A stretch of 64,000 bases of DNA from CBDCPI01 sp965220245 (GCA_965220245.1 CBDCPI010000012.1:1-64000); one strand, 5' to 3'. Positions 1 through 9,070 are shown, counted from the first letter of the stretch. The notes: generated by a model from the letters alone, not told the origin. Program-made: numbers and translations.

Positions 1-225
1 AGCCCGGATTCCCTCCATGACTTGGTCCGGGACTTGTAGCAAGCCCTGTTGGGAGACCCTGGTGTAGACCACGGCCCCGCCCACGTAGTAGGCCGATGCA
101 CCGGGGATGGCTACCAGTGACGCTGAGATTAGGCCTCCGCAAGACGATTCCGACACCGCAATATTCTGTTGTCGTTCCTTGAGCAGCGCTCCTACGGTCG
201 CCGCCATAGAGCTTAAATCCGGCAT
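1..225 (-). CDS. CinA C-terminal domain protein (nicotinamide-nucleotide amidase type), 3' part missing
   Basis: The reverse strand reads from ATG at 225 to the window edge, giving the first 75 residues of a protein. The segment IAVSESSCGGLISASL near residues 22-37 and the following GASAYYVGGAVVYT are the hallmark of the CinA C-terminal domain, which deamidates nicotinamide mononucleotide in pyridine-nucleotide recycling. The start is supported by GGAGGAAGG just upstream. Because the domain begins almost at the start codon, this is probably the stand-alone CinA/PncC form rather than the long two-domain CinA. The C-terminus lies outside the window, so length and completeness are unknown. Confidence 0.85.
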   Translation of the reverse strand, partial: MPDLSSMAATVGALLKERQQNIAVSESSCGGLISASLVAIPGASAYYVGGAVVYTRVSQQGLLQVPDQVMEGIRA

Positions 226-358
226 TCCTTCCTCCAAATTAGAACACGGTTAGGCTAGTATTAGGCTCCGGTTATCTGTCACCAATCGAGGGCCTCACTC
301 CAGGCCCGTTAATTGTTATGGTCCTCGGTATTCTACTCTATTCGGTTCTTGGCACAAT

Positions 359-445
359 TGTCTGAACCGGGATTCATAGGATTAAGAGGTTCGCCTGATT
401 TCCCAATCCTGTAAATCCCGGAATCAGAGGAACCACAGGTCAGAC
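359..445. repeat. palindromic intergenic repeat in the gap 226-570
   Basis: The 345-base gap between the divergent cinA-type and serine hydrolase genes holds an imperfect inverted repeat. An arm with CCGGGATTCATAGGATT (366-382) faces AATCCTGTAAATCCCGG (405-421), and outer arms GTCTGAACC and GGTCAGAC extend it. I see no gene in the gap. It resembles the GGATTTACAGGATT class of dispersed bacterial repeats. Confidence 0.6.
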
Positions 446-570
446 GAACAACCGAAAGGCCCTGGCCTATCAGTAGACCGGCAAGACTAGCCGGTGCCAT
501 TAGCGGTAAAATGGCCGGGGACAGTTATTGGTCTGGCATAAGGGTTACCTGCACCAATAAGGAGTGAGTA

Positions 571-2196
571 ATGACGAGCCTTGAGAAAGCCTTCGAGGAA
601 ATTGACCGGTTCGCCGAGTTAAGGATCAGAGAGGCCAACATGCCGGGCATGGCCCTCGCGGTTACAAGTCGGGAGGAGTTGCTTCGAGTGACTACCTTTA
701 GGTATGCCGACGTAGCTTCCGGGGCGCCGATGCAGGCCGGTTCCATGTTCGAGATTGGGTCGATAGGCAAATCTTTCACCAACGTGGCGTTGCTGCAACT
801 CCGCGACGAAGGCCGCATCGACCTCGATGCGCCGGTGTCGCGCTACCTGCCTTGGTTCGAGGTCCAGTCCGATTACGGGCCCATCACGCTTCACCACCTG
901 ATGAGCCACACCTCGGGTCTGGTCACCGGGAACGATATCGGGCCTCACGGTCTCTACGAAGCCTGGGCCCTACGGGAGAGCAAGACGGGCGTCCCTCCCG
1001 GGGAATACTTCCGTTACTCGAACGTCGGGTACAAGACCTTGGGGTTCCTTCTGGAAGAAGTGGATGGACGGCGATACCAGGACGCCATCCAGGCCCGAGT
1101 CTTGGACCCCTTGGGCATGGGCGATTCTCACCCGGTTATCGGCTTCGAGACCCGCAAGCGCGCCGCAGTAGGCTACCGAAGCTTCTACGATGACCGGCCG
1201 GAGCATCGCGATCATGGGCTGGTACCGGCGCTATGGACCGAATACGGGGTGGGGGATGGCTGCCAGGCATCTACCGCCGAGGATATGGCCGTCTATCTGA
1301 GGATGCTCATGAACCGCGGGGAAGGGCTAGCGGGACGGGTTATTTCCGAAGAGAGCTTCGGACTGATGACCCGGCACGTGGTCCCAACCCCGCAGTGGGG
1401 CGGCGCCCACTACGGGTACGGGCTCATCATGGCGGAAATCGACGATCACGCGTACCTGGGTCACGGCGGCAGCACCCCTGGCTTCGTGGCGGCCATCATC
1501 GCCGACTTGGACGACGGTCTCGGAGTAGTCGTCTTGGTCAACGGGTACGTCCAGTCCTACAACGCCGCCGGGATGGCGATGCACCTGCTCAAGGTGCTGC
1601 GGGCCTGGTTGCATCACCAGGAAATTCCGCCGCCGCCTTCGGAGACCAACCCGGCTATAGTAGGTAATGCTTCCGATTACGTCGGCGCCTATACCGCCGG
1701 AGCGGACCGCTTGGAGCTTGCCGCGCAAGGCGACCGGTTGGTGTTGCAATACGGTGGGCAGGATGTCGTTCTAGAACAGCGAGGCGCCGACAGCTTCTAC
1801 GTGGCCCATCCCGAGCTAGAGCATTTCCTACTGGAGTTCGGACGGGAGGGTGACCGGGTCGTGGAGGCGTTCCACGGTCCCAACTGGTATATTGGCGACG
1901 GTTATTCCGGCCCGAAGAGCTTCGACTGCCCCGGAGAGTGGGACGCCTTCCTTGGGCACTACCGGGCTTACAATTTCGGCCTAACTAATTTCCGTATTGT
2001 GCTCCGCAAAGGCGCATTATTGTTGGTCTACCCCGGCGGCGGCAACGAGACCCTGGTCCCGATGGGCGGCGGCCGGTTCCGCATCGGTGAGGACCAGCGC
2101 TCACCGGAGACCCTTCGCTTTGATGCCGTGGCCGGAGGCCGGTCCCTGCGTGCCGACTACTCCGGCTGTCCCTACTATCGTACCTACACCCCTTGA
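571..2196 (+). CDS. beta-lactamase-fold serine hydrolase (class C / penicillin-binding-protein-like)
   Basis: This 541-residue protein belongs to the serine beta-lactamase-like family (COG1680), which covers esterases, D-aminopeptidases and carboxypeptidases as well as true lactamases. The catalytic SxxK tetrad is SIGK at residues 64-67 and the YxN motif is YSN at 149-151. HTSG follows the helical region at 113-116, and a GHGG segment near residue 295 stands in for the KTG-type box. Roughly 190 residues after the catalytic domain form a separate C-terminal part, as in many family members. No signal peptide is visible, so a cytoplasmic role is likely. The start is fixed by AAGGAG eight bases upstream. 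Substrate cannot be told from sequence. Confidence 0.85.
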   Translation: MTSLEKAFEEIDRFAELRIREANMPGMALAVTSREELLRVTTFRYADVASGAPMQAGSMFEIGSIGKSFTNVALLQLRDEGRIDLDAPVSRYLPWFEVQSDYGPITLHHLMSHTSGLVTGNDIGPHGLYEAWALRESKTGVPPGEYFRYSNVGYKTLGFLLEEVDGRRYQDAIQARVLDPLGMGDSHPVIGFETRKRAAVGYRSFYDDRPEHRDHGLVPALWTEYGVGDGCQASTAEDMAVYLRMLMNRGEGLAGRVISEESFGLMTRHVVPTPQWGGAHYGYGLIMAEIDDHAYLGHGGSTPGFVAAIIADLDDGLGVVVLVNGYVQSYNAAGMAMHLLKVLRAWLHHQEIPPPPSETNPAIVGNASDYVGAYTAGADRLELAAQGDRLVLQYGGQDVVLEQRGADSFYVAHPELEHFLLEFGREGDRVVEAFHGPNWYIGDGYSGPKSFDCPGEWDAFLGHYRAYNFGLTNFRIVLRKGALLLVYPGGGNETLVPMGGGRFRIGEDQRSPETLRFDAVAGGRSLRADYSGCPYYRTYTP

Positions 2197-2214
2197 GGGG
2201 GCCAAGGTCAAATA

Positions 2215-2487
2215 CTGATGCGTGAACGATTACCTAAACCAGCCTTCGTCTTTCCGGCTCAAGGCCGGAATTGCGGATGGCTTTGCCGAGGCCACGTATG
2301 CAGAATGAAAATGGCGGCCAGTCCCCAACCGTCACTCCCGCGAAAGCGGGAGTCCAGGATCTTACCAGCCATTTGCGGTCCTTGTGCCTGGAATTTCTGG
2401 ATTCCCGCCTGCGCGGGAATGACGGGTTGGGTATTTTCATGGCAATGACGAGGGAGGGGACAGTTTAGAAACTTATTCACGTATCAG
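2215..2487. mobile_element. MITE, family A copy 1 (TA-flanked, terminal inverted repeats)
   Basis: The element has ends CTGATGCGTGAACGATTACC and, inverted, CTGATACGTGAATAAGTTTC, both running into CTAAAC. TA (2213-2214) precedes the left end; the right flank is GA instead of TA, so one side has mutated. The 273-bp interior has no credible ORF and carries CGCGAAAGCGGG-type palindromes. Copies with the same ends lie at 50400-50565 and 57656-57774, and an interior-only relative lies at about 8820-9015. TA flanks and short inverted ends suggest mobilisation by an IS630/Tc1-type transposase not present here. Confidence 0.8.
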
Positions 2488-2503
2488 GAATAGCCGCGGC
2501 CGG

Positions 2504-3262
2504 TTAGAGGATTTGGCTCAGGAATAGCTGGGTGCGCTCGTGTTGCGGGTTCTCGAAGATTTGCTCCGGCGGGCCTTCTTCCACGATTACGCCGGCGTCG
2601 AACATCATCAACCGGTCGGCTACCTCGCGGGCGAAGCCCATTTCGTGGGAGACCACTATCATGGTCATGCCGGAGGACGCCAGTTCCTGCATTACGTCGA
2701 GCACTTCTTTGATCATTTCCGGGTCCAGCGCCGAGGTGGGCTCGTCGAAGAGCATGATTTTCGGCTGCATCGCCAAGGCCCGGGCAATGGCCACCCGCTG
2801 CTGCTGCCCGCCGGAAAGCTGGGCCGGGTACTTGTCCGACTGCTCCGGTATCCCGACCCGCTCCAGCAACTCCATGGCGATGTCCCGGGCTTCGCGGGCC
2901 GGTATTTTGCGCACCTTGATCGGCGCCAGCGTAATGTTGCTCATCACCGAAAGATGGGGGAACAGGTTGAAGGACTGGAACACCATGCCAACGTCGCGGC
3001 GGATGGCGTCGATGTTGTGCACGTCGTTGGTGAGGGCCACGCCGTCGACGATAATATCGCCGCCCTGATGCTCCTCCAGCCGGTTGATGGTGCGGATGAA
3101 AGTCGACTTCCCCGAGCCGGAGGGCCCGAAAACGACCACCACCTCCTGTCTCTTGATGCTGGTGGTGATGCCCCGCAAAGCGTGATACCGGCCGTACCAC
3201 TTGTGCACGTCGCGGCAGATAATTATGTCGCCGGGTTCCGTTAACGTTTCGGCAGCGGTCAT
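2504..3262 (-). CDS. aapP: amino-acid ABC transporter ATP-binding protein (AapP/GlnQ type)
   Basis: This 252-residue cytoplasmic ATPase energises the adjacent amino-acid importer. All hallmarks of the polar-amino-acid class are present: Walker A GPSGSGKS at 46-53, Q-loop in VFQSFNLFPH near 94-103, signature LSGGQQQ at 149-155, Walker B IMLFDEP at 169-175, D-loop SALD, and H-loop histidine 206. ATG at 3262 is chosen because GGAGG lies five bases upstream; an open frame continues much further upstream, antisense to nothing but in the wrong frame over aapM. It is the last gene of the aapJQMP operon, 29 bases after aapM, the usual order for the general L-amino-acid transporter. Confidence 0.95.
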   Translation of the reverse strand: MTAAETLTEPGDIIICRDVHKWYGRYHALRGITTSIKRQEVVVVFGPSGSGKSTFIRTINRLEEHQGGDIIVDGVALTNDVHNIDAIRRDVGMVFQSFNLFPHLSVMSNITLAPIKVRKIPAREARDIAMELLERVGIPEQSDKYPAQLSGGQQQRVAIARALAMQPKIMLFDEPTSALDPEMIKEVLDVMQELASSGMTMIVVSHEMGFAREVADRLMMFDAGVIVEEGPPEQIFENPQHERTQLFLSQIL

Positions 3263-3291
3263 CGCTTCCTCCATCCTTCCTGATGCCGGGA

Positions 3292-4542
3292 CTACCGTTG
3301 GCCGACGCCCAGGTATTCCTCGACGCGGCTGCTGACGTATGACATCCCATAGGTGAAAATCCAGAAGACCAGCGCTAAGAAGACGAATAACTCCCGAGCG
3401 TTGGCCAGGTATTCCGGGTTGCCCAAGATGAAGGCCCGGCCGATTGCCAGCACGTCCAACATACTGATGATGTACACTAGGCTGGTGTCCTTGAACAACG
3501 CAATGAACTGTCCCGCAATTGCAGGTATGACGTTTCGGATGGCTTGGGGCAGGGAGATGAGCAGCGTGGTCTGCCAACCCGGCAGCCCCAGCGCCCGTGC
3601 CGCCTCTACTTGGCCCGGGTGCAATGCTTGCAGCCCGCCGCGGATGTTTTCCGCCATATAGGCCGAGCTGAATAGAGTGATGACGATGGCGGCGCGATAG
3701 AGCGAGTTTAGCGGGAAGTCTTCCGGGAATGCCAAGGGCACCAGCACCTGCGACATGAACAGCAGTGTAATTAGCGGTACGCCCCGGAACACTTCGATAA
3801 ACACCACGCACAGTAGCTTTACCACCGGCAAGCGGCTGCGGCGTCCCAAGGCCAAGGCAATGCCGATGGGCAGGCTGAGGGTTATGCCGCCCACCGCTAG
3901 GATCAGGTTGAGCATCAGGCCGCCCCAGTAAATGACGGTCACCGGCTGCAAGCCCGGCGCCCCGGGTAACCCGTGCAGCAATACCAGGGTCAGCACGAAT
4001 GCCCCAATCGCCAGGATGGCGACCCAGCGCGTGCTGCCCAGTGGAGTGTAATGCGCCAGCACCCAGCCTACTGCCAACGCTGGCAGGTTGGCCAGCAGCA
4101 GCAAACGCACGTCGATCCCCATCTCCTCCAGGCTGTAAGGCAGGAAAGCGAACGCGGCCGCCGCTGCTGCGACTAAAGTGGCGATGCCCCGGCCAAGGCT
4201 GCTTCCGGCAAGCCCCCACCACATTCCCAATAGCGCCGTTACCATCAGCAGGGAGACTTGCGGCCGCCAGAAGCAGTTCTGTCCGGGGCAGGCTAGTTCG
4301 GTGTTGTACTGGCCGATAATAAACTGCCCGCCCACTATGGTGATGACTTCCCAATCGGCGCCAATGGCCCAGCCCAGGCCGAACCAAAGGACCAGAGCCA
4401 GCGCGGCTACGGACACCACGGTAAGCAGGCCGTTGTACCAGGTGTTGAACAGATTGTTCCGAATCCAGCCGCCAGCGCCGACGCTCATGGGCGGCGGCGG
4501 CAGAGTCGGTGTTACAGACGAGTTGCTGCTATCGCCTGCCAT
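3292..4542 (-). CDS. aapM: amino-acid ABC transporter permease (AapM type)
   Basis: This 416-residue inner-membrane permease belongs to the His/Glu/Gln/Arg/opine family. Its N-terminal half has several hydrophobic segments; the C-terminal half carries the conserved core, beginning around LILAVGGITLSLPIGIALALGRR. The EAA-type cytoplasmic loop, which docks on the ATPase, is GQVEAARALGLPGWQ near residue 325. The large extra N-terminal region is typical of AapM compared with about 220 residues in simpler GlnP permeases. Its ATG (4540-4542) abuts the stop codon of aapQ without a gap, implying translational coupling. It should form a heterodimer with AapQ. Confidence 0.93.
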   Translation of the reverse strand: MAGDSSNSSVTPTLPPPPMSVGAGGWIRNNLFNTWYNGLLTVVSVAALALVLWFGLGWAIGADWEVITIVGGQFIIGQYNTELACPGQNCFWRPQVSLLMVTALLGMWWGLAGSSLGRGIATLVAAAAAAFAFLPYSLEEMGIDVRLLLLANLPALAVGWVLAHYTPLGSTRWVAILAIGAFVLTLVLLHGLPGAPGLQPVTVIYWGGLMLNLILAVGGITLSLPIGIALALGRRSRLPVVKLLCVVFIEVFRGVPLITLLFMSQVLVPLAFPEDFPLNSLYRAAIVITLFSSAYMAENIRGGLQALHPGQVEAARALGLPGWQTTLLISLPQAIRNVIPAIAGQFIALFKDTSLVYIISMLDVLAIGRAFILGNPEYLANARELFVFLALVFWIFTYGMSYVSSRVEEYLGVGQR

Positions 4543-5748
4543 CTACCCCCCCGTGAAGCGGATGCTCCGGTTGTACAAGTTCCCGACAATGGAGTAGGTC
4601 AGGCTCATCGCCAAGTAGGCCAGCATAATAAGGATGAATATGGACACCGCCGGGGCGGTCTGGGTCATCGTTATGGCCACGTTGGTCAGATCGGTATAGC
4701 CGATGGCCCCGCCCAGGCTGCTGTTTTTGGTCAGATTCAGGAATTGACTAATCAGCGGGGGGATGATGACCCGCTTGGCTTGGGGAAAGGTTACATGGCG
4801 CAGTGCGCCTAGGGGCGATAGCCCAAGGGCGCGGGCCGCTTCGGTCTGGCCGCGCCCAACCGATTGGATGCCGGCCCGCACGATTTCGGCGATGAAGGCC
4901 GCAGTGTAGACCACCAGCCCAATCAGCAGCACTAGCAGACCGGCCCGAATGGTAAAGCCGCCGCTGATGTGTCCGAACCGGCCTTGGGGGGCCGGTGAAG
5001 AAAAGATGAAAGGCGTATCGCCGCTGGCCGCACCCACGGCCAGCCAGGCCACAGCCCCGATGACGACCGCGGCAGCGCAGCCGGCCAACAGGGGATACGA
5101 CGCCTGTCCGGTGCGGGCCTCGCGCCGGGTTAGCCACCGGTGGACTCTCATGCCGATGAAGACTGCGGCGCCAGCCAGCGCCAGCCAGATTAACGCCGCC
5201 CCTTGGCCGGTTACCGAAGGCCAAGGCAGCGATATGCCGCTGTTGTTAATGTAGAACTGCCCGGCAATGACGTAACCTTCCCGGACCGGCGGCAGGGCCA
5301 GCACGATGTAAAACCAGAAAAACAACTGCACCAACAGCGGCACATTACGGAAAAACTCAATGTATGCCAAGGCCAGCTTGGCGACAATCCAGTTACTCGA
5401 CAGACGGGCTACCCCGATGGCAATGCCCAGCAACGTGGCCAGAATGACGCCGGAGATGGAAACTACGATAGTGTTAACGGCGGCTACGCCAAAGGCGTAT
5501 AGAAAAATATCCGACGACTCGTAGGGGATGAAATGCTCGCCGATGGGGGTCTGATATTCCCGGGACAGGAAGCTGAAGCCGTGGGGGATTTCCCGGTCCT
5601 GTATCGCGTTAGCGATGTTGACGAAGAACCAAGCTACGAGAAACACCACCAGAAAGGCGGATACAATCTGCAACGCCCACTGGATAATCAGGACGTGCCG
5701 CCAGACCGGCACGTCCTGATAGGTTAGAACTCGCGGTATTTGGGCCAT
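4543..5748 (-). CDS. aapQ: amino-acid ABC transporter permease (AapQ type)
   Basis: This is the 401-residue partner permease of AapM. The N-terminus has a membrane segment near residues 20-45, followed by the family core (VSISGVILATLLGIAIGVARLSS region) and an EAA loop GQTEAARALGLSPLG near residue 300. A long insertion of about 100 residues between early and late membrane segments contains two further hydrophobic stretches, which is characteristic of AapQ. The gene lies 74 bases after aapJ. General L-amino-acid transporters of this type import a broad range of amino acids; the exact substrate range here is inference. Confidence 0.93.
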   Translation of the reverse strand: MAQIPRVLTYQDVPVWRHVLIIQWALQIVSAFLVVFLVAWFFVNIANAIQDREIPHGFSFLSREYQTPIGEHFIPYESSDIFLYAFGVAAVNTIVVSISGVILATLLGIAIGVARLSSNWIVAKLALAYIEFFRNVPLLVQLFFWFYIVLALPPVREGYVIAGQFYINNSGISLPWPSVTGQGAALIWLALAGAAVFIGMRVHRWLTRREARTGQASYPLLAGCAAAVVIGAVAWLAVGAASGDTPFIFSSPAPQGRFGHISGGFTIRAGLLVLLIGLVVYTAAFIAEIVRAGIQSVGRGQTEAARALGLSPLGALRHVTFPQAKRVIIPPLISQFLNLTKNSSLGGAIGYTDLTNVAITMTQTAPAVSIFILIMLAYLAMSLTYSIVGNLYNRSIRFTGG

Positions 5749-5822
5749 CCTAACGTTAACGGAGTGATTGCCGTGGGGTTTTATCGCTTCGCCATAGTCT
5801 TAACAGCGCCCGGAGAGCACCC

Positions 5823-7058
5823 TTACCGCAGCGGCGCGGCGTAAACTTGGCCGCCCTTGGGGCAATCGGCGCAAGGGGCGCTGGACCACAGGGCGTTGCG
5901 GCTGCCTTCCCTCACCAACCCCAAGGGGGTCAGGTGACGGTCGTAAATCTCGCCGTAGTTGCCAACGGCCCGGATGACGTCCTGCGCCACCGTATCGCTC
6001 AATCCCATGGTCTCTTGGCCGAAGGACCCTTCCAGCCCGAAGAGCCGATCGACGGCAGTGTCGCCGGTGACGGTGGTAGGGACATTACCTGAGGTTATAC
6101 CGTAGGCTTCGGCGTAGATTAGGATGGCCATCACCGCCTTCACCACGTCGTACCACTGCTCATCGCCGTGGGGGACCACCGGCCCCAGCGGCTCCTCCGA
6201 GATGGTGCCGGGCAGAATTATGTGGTCGTCCGGGTTTTCAAAACCGGCCCGGGTGCTGACTAGCCCGGAACGGTCGGTGGTAAGAGAGTCGCACTGACCG
6301 CTCTGATATGCTTCTCTGGCTCCGATGGCATCGGGGAAGGTCAACACATCAAAGTCCAGGTCGTTCTGGTTTTCAAAGTCCTGCAGGTTCAACTCGGTGG
6401 TCGTGCCCTGCTGCACGCATACCTTGGCGCCCTTGAGTTCCAGCAGCCCGGAGACTTCCAGGCTTTTCGGGACCATGAATCCTTGGCCATCGTAGAACAT
6501 CGTCTGGGTGAAGTTGCCCCACTGACCGTCCCGCGAGGTCGTCCAAGTAGTATTGCGGGACATCATATCCACTTCGCCCGACTGCATGACCGGTCCACGC
6601 TCGGAGGCGGTGGTGGGACGGAATTCCACGGAGTCGGGGTTGCCCAAGACAGCGGCAGCGACAGCGCGGCAAAGCTCGATGTCAAATCCAACAGTATTGC
6701 CGTTGTTGTCAATGAAACCGAAGCCGGCCAAACTGTTGTTGCTGGCGCATACCACCTTGCCCCCGTCCTTCACGCCCTGGAGTCTGTCACCGCTGGCCTC
6801 CATCATCTTATTGGCCATTTCCTGGGCCATCCCTTGCGCCATTTGCCGGGCGCGTTCCTCAACCATAGCCTCGTCTACTTCCTGGGGTTTGTCACTGCTG
6901 GCCGCCATCATCTCCTTGGCCATTTCTTGGGCCATCCCTTCCGCCATTTGCCGGGCGCGTTCCTCAACCACAGCCTCGTCCGGCTCCGAAGAGCAGGCCC
7001 CCAGCGCTAAGAGCGCGGCCATTAAACCTATAAGCAATACAACCAGTCTGGGATTCAA
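5823..7058 (-). CDS. aapJ: amino-acid ABC transporter substrate-binding lipoprotein (AapJ type) with duplicated helical spacer
   Basis: This 411-residue solute-binding protein of family 3 starts with a lipoprotein signal peptide; the lipobox LGAC places the modified cysteine at residue 22. The binding domain begins around residue 96, where KVVCASNNSLAGFGF matches the start of mature AapJ. Between them lies a methionine- and glutamate-rich helical region made of two near-identical 35-residue units starting at residues 31 and 66 (each beginning VEERARQMA). I take this as a spacer lifting the domain off the membrane of a cell without a normal periplasm. The start is TTG at 7056-7058, supported by AAGGAGG seven bases upstream. 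It is the first gene of the operon. Confidence 0.92.
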   Translation of the reverse strand: MNPRLVVLLIGLMAALLALGACSSEPDEAVVEERARQMAEGMAQEMAKEMMAASSDKPQEVDEAMVEERARQMAQGMAQEMANKMMEASGDRLQGVKDGGKVVCASNNSLAGFGFIDNNGNTVGFDIELCRAVAAAVLGNPDSVEFRPTTASERGPVMQSGEVDMMSRNTTWTTSRDGQWGNFTQTMFYDGQGFMVPKSLEVSGLLELKGAKVCVQQGTTTELNLQDFENQNDLDFDVLTFPDAIGAREAYQSGQCDSLTTDRSGLVSTRAGFENPDDHIILPGTISEEPLGPVVPHGDEQWYDVVKAVMAILIYAEAYGITSGNVPTTVTGDTAVDRLFGLEGSFGQETMGLSDTVAQDVIRAVGNYGEIYDRHLTPLGLVREGSRNALWSSAPCADCPKGGQVYAAPLR

Positions 7059-7098
7059 CTATTGTCCTCCTTACGGTCATACTGATTTTCCGGGAAAT

Positions 7099-7127
7099 AA
7101 TATATGTTATTGGCATGACATTATCAA
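7099..7127 (-). promoter_or_regulatory. promoter of the aapJQMP operon
   Basis: On the reverse strand TTGATA (7127-7122) and TATATT (7104-7099) are separated by exactly 17 bases, a near-consensus vegetative promoter about 45 bases before the aapJ start. The IS66 element ends only 15 bases upstream of the -35 box, so upstream control sites may have been displaced. Confidence 0.75.
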
Positions 7128-7142
7128 CCTATTTTGAAGGGA

Positions 7143-8610
7143 GTAACTGTTCAGACTTGGTGAGGCGAATTTGGCAAACCCCGCCGCCGCGCTGAAAAAC
7201 ACTGGCGTCCGGGGGCCGGATGTGGCATAAGAGAACAATGGAAACGGAAGTGGACCTGGACCTGGCGAACCGGGAGACGCTGCTGGCGGTTATCGCGGAA
7301 CAGCAGGGGGTCATCACCGGGCAACAGGGCATGATTGCCGAACTGCGCCAGCGGATCGAGAGCCTGGAAGCCCGTCTGTCCGGTGGCGGACCGGGAGCCA
7401 GGATGCCCGGGCATAAGCCCGCCGCCAGGCGCAAGAAGCCGGCGGCGGAAGGAAAGAAGCCGCGCAGGAAGCGTCAGCACGGCTTTGCCCGGCCGCGGAT
7501 GGAACCCACCGGGCGGGTGGTCCACGCCCCGGAGTCTTGCCCCGATTGCCATACCACCCTGACTGGGGGATGGGCGCAGCGGACCCGGGAGGTCATAGAC
7601 ATTCCGGTAGTCCCGGCGGAAGTCACGGAGCACGTATTCATAGCCCGGACCTGTCCATTGTGCCGGAAACGGCGGCGGCCCCAGGACCCCCTGAAAGGTC
7701 TGGCCGCGGGCCGTCAACGCCTGGGGGCCAACCTGGTGAGCCTGATCGTGACCCTGCGGGAAGAGGCCCGGTTGCCCGTAAGGACCATCCAATGGTATCT
7801 GCGAACGTTGCATCAGTTGAAACTGAGCGTTGGGGCCATCGTCCGGGCTGTCCACCAGGTTGCCAGGCAGGGAGGGCCGGAAGTGGGCGAGATTCTGGAG
7901 CGCATCCGTTCCAGCCCGGTGGTCCACGCTGATGAGACGGGCTGGCGGGAGAACGGGAAAAACGGCTACGTTTGGACTTTCAGTACGCCCACGGAGCGGT
8001 TCTTCCTGCGCCGGGGCCGGGGCAAGGAGGTGGTGGACGAGGTCCTGGGCGAGTCCTTCGGCGGGATTCTGGTGAGCGATTTCTACGCCTCCTACGATCA
8101 CTACCCCGGATTGAAACAGCGGTGTTGGGCCCACCTGCTTCGGGACATCCACAAGCTGAAGGCGCTGTACCCGGAAGACGGCGGGCGGGCTCAATGGGCG
8201 CTGGGAGTGCAGCGGCTTTACGTCAAGGCCCGGGCATGGGCGGCGGAAGGCGGACGGCCCCCGCCCCGGGGACAGTTGCTCTTGGAAGAGCGGTTGCTGG
8301 CGCTGTGCCGCCCTTTCCTGGAAGACCCATTGGCAGTGCAAGCCAAGCTCTGCCGGCGGATTGAACGGCACATCAAGGAACTGTTTGTCTTCGTGTCTCA
8401 TCCGGAGACGCCTTCGGACAACAATGCCGCCGAACGCAGTCTCCGCCACCTGGTAGTCAGCCGGAAAATCAGCGGCGGGACCCGCTCCGAACAGGGCGGC
8501 GACAGCAAAATGGCTCTGGCCTCCCTCTTCGGCGCTTGGCGGGCCAAGGGCCTCAATCCCTTCCTGGAAACCCGCCGGTTGCTCATTTCCCCTCAAGTCT
8601 GAACACTTAC
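7143..8610 (+). mobile_element. IS66-family insertion sequence with 8-bp target duplication
   Basis: The 1468-bp element is bounded by inverted ends GTAACTGTTCAGACTTG (7143-7159) and CAAGTCTGAACACTTAC (8594-8610), one mismatch. Both sides are flanked by the direct repeat TGAAGGGA (7135-7142 and 8611-8618); an 8-bp duplication is the rule for IS66. Only the tnpC-type transposase is present, as in the single-gene ISBst12-like subgroup. The perfect duplication points to a recent insertion. Confidence 0.92.
7220..8602 (+). CDS. IS66-family transposase (TnpC type)
   Basis: This 460-residue transposase has the full IS66 layout. A coiled-coil leader is seen at residues 15-55, followed by a basic linker rich in K and R. 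A zinc-finger-like pair of CPDC and CPLC comes next (about 110-155). The DDE catalytic core follows: HADETGW, then SDFYASYDHYPG with the second aspartate, and SDNNAAERSLR containing the glutamate near the end. The frame is intact and fills the IS. ATG at 7220 or the in-frame ATG at 7238 are both possible, because neither has a strong ribosome site. It is probably functional, since ends and target duplications are also intact. Confidence 0.92.
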   Translation: MWHKRTMETEVDLDLANRETLLAVIAEQQGVITGQQGMIAELRQRIESLEARLSGGGPGARMPGHKPAARRKKPAAEGKKPRRKRQHGFARPRMEPTGRVVHAPESCPDCHTTLTGGWAQRTREVIDIPVVPAEVTEHVFIARTCPLCRKRRRPQDPLKGLAAGRQRLGANLVSLIVTLREEARLPVRTIQWYLRTLHQLKLSVGAIVRAVHQVARQGGPEVGEILERIRSSPVVHADETGWRENGKNGYVWTFSTPTERFFLRRGRGKEVVDEVLGESFGGILVSDFYASYDHYPGLKQRCWAHLLRDIHKLKALYPEDGGRAQWALGVQRLYVKARAWAAEGGRPPPRGQLLLEERLLALCRPFLEDPLAVQAKLCRRIERHIKELFVFVSHPETPSDNNAAERSLRHLVVSRKISGGTRSEQGGDSKMALASLFGAWRAKGLNPFLETRRLLISPQV

Positions 8611-8620
8611 TGAAGGGAAG

Positions 8621-9048
8621 GTAACTGTTCAGACTTGGTGAGGCAAATTTACTGAGAGCCACATTCGATTTCGAATGATGGTCCCCTTACGACATTTTGA
8701 AGCCCAACCTCATTCCCGTGCAGGCAGGAATCCAGAAATGCCAAGAAAAAGGACCGTTGCTGGTTGCAAACGCTTCTGGATTCCGGCTCAAAGCCTGCCC
8801 CGTACTGGATACGGGGGCCGGAATTGCGGATGCCCCGTCGCGGCGGGCCACGTAAGAGGAACGAAAATGGCGGCCAGTCCCCGACCGTCACTCCCGCGAA
8901 AGCGGGAGTCCAGAGATGTTACCAGCCGGTGGCGGTCCTTATGCTTGGAATTTCTGGATTCCCGCGCAGGCGGGAATGACGGGTTGGGTATTTTCATGGG
9001 AATGACGGGTTAGGGAGTCGGAATGAAGTATAAAGTCTGAACAGTTAC
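8621..9048. mobile_element. MITE with IS66-type ends, adjoining the IS66 copy
   Basis: The left 24 bases (GTAACTGTTCAGACTTGGTG then AGGC) equal the left end of the neighbouring IS66, and the right end AAGTCTGAACAGTTAC (9033-9048) is its inverse. The 428-bp interior has no transposase; it contains the CCCGCGAAAGCGGG / GCAGGCGGGAATGACGGG repeat also found inside MITE family A. It starts two bases after the target duplication of the full IS. No clear target duplication was found for this copy. Confidence 0.8.
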
Positions 9049-9070
9049 CAGTTACACTGGTCTGGCGTTA

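Noticed and set aside
2504..4387. 627-codon open frame suggesting a permease-ATPase fusion
   Set aside because: The first part is an out-of-frame shadow of aapM. The ATPase starts at 3262 behind GGAGG.
7151..8662. 503-codon reverse-strand open frame over the IS66 element
   Set aside because: It is the antisense shadow of the transposase, proline-rich and without domain motifs; the forward frame has full IS66 catalytic motifs.
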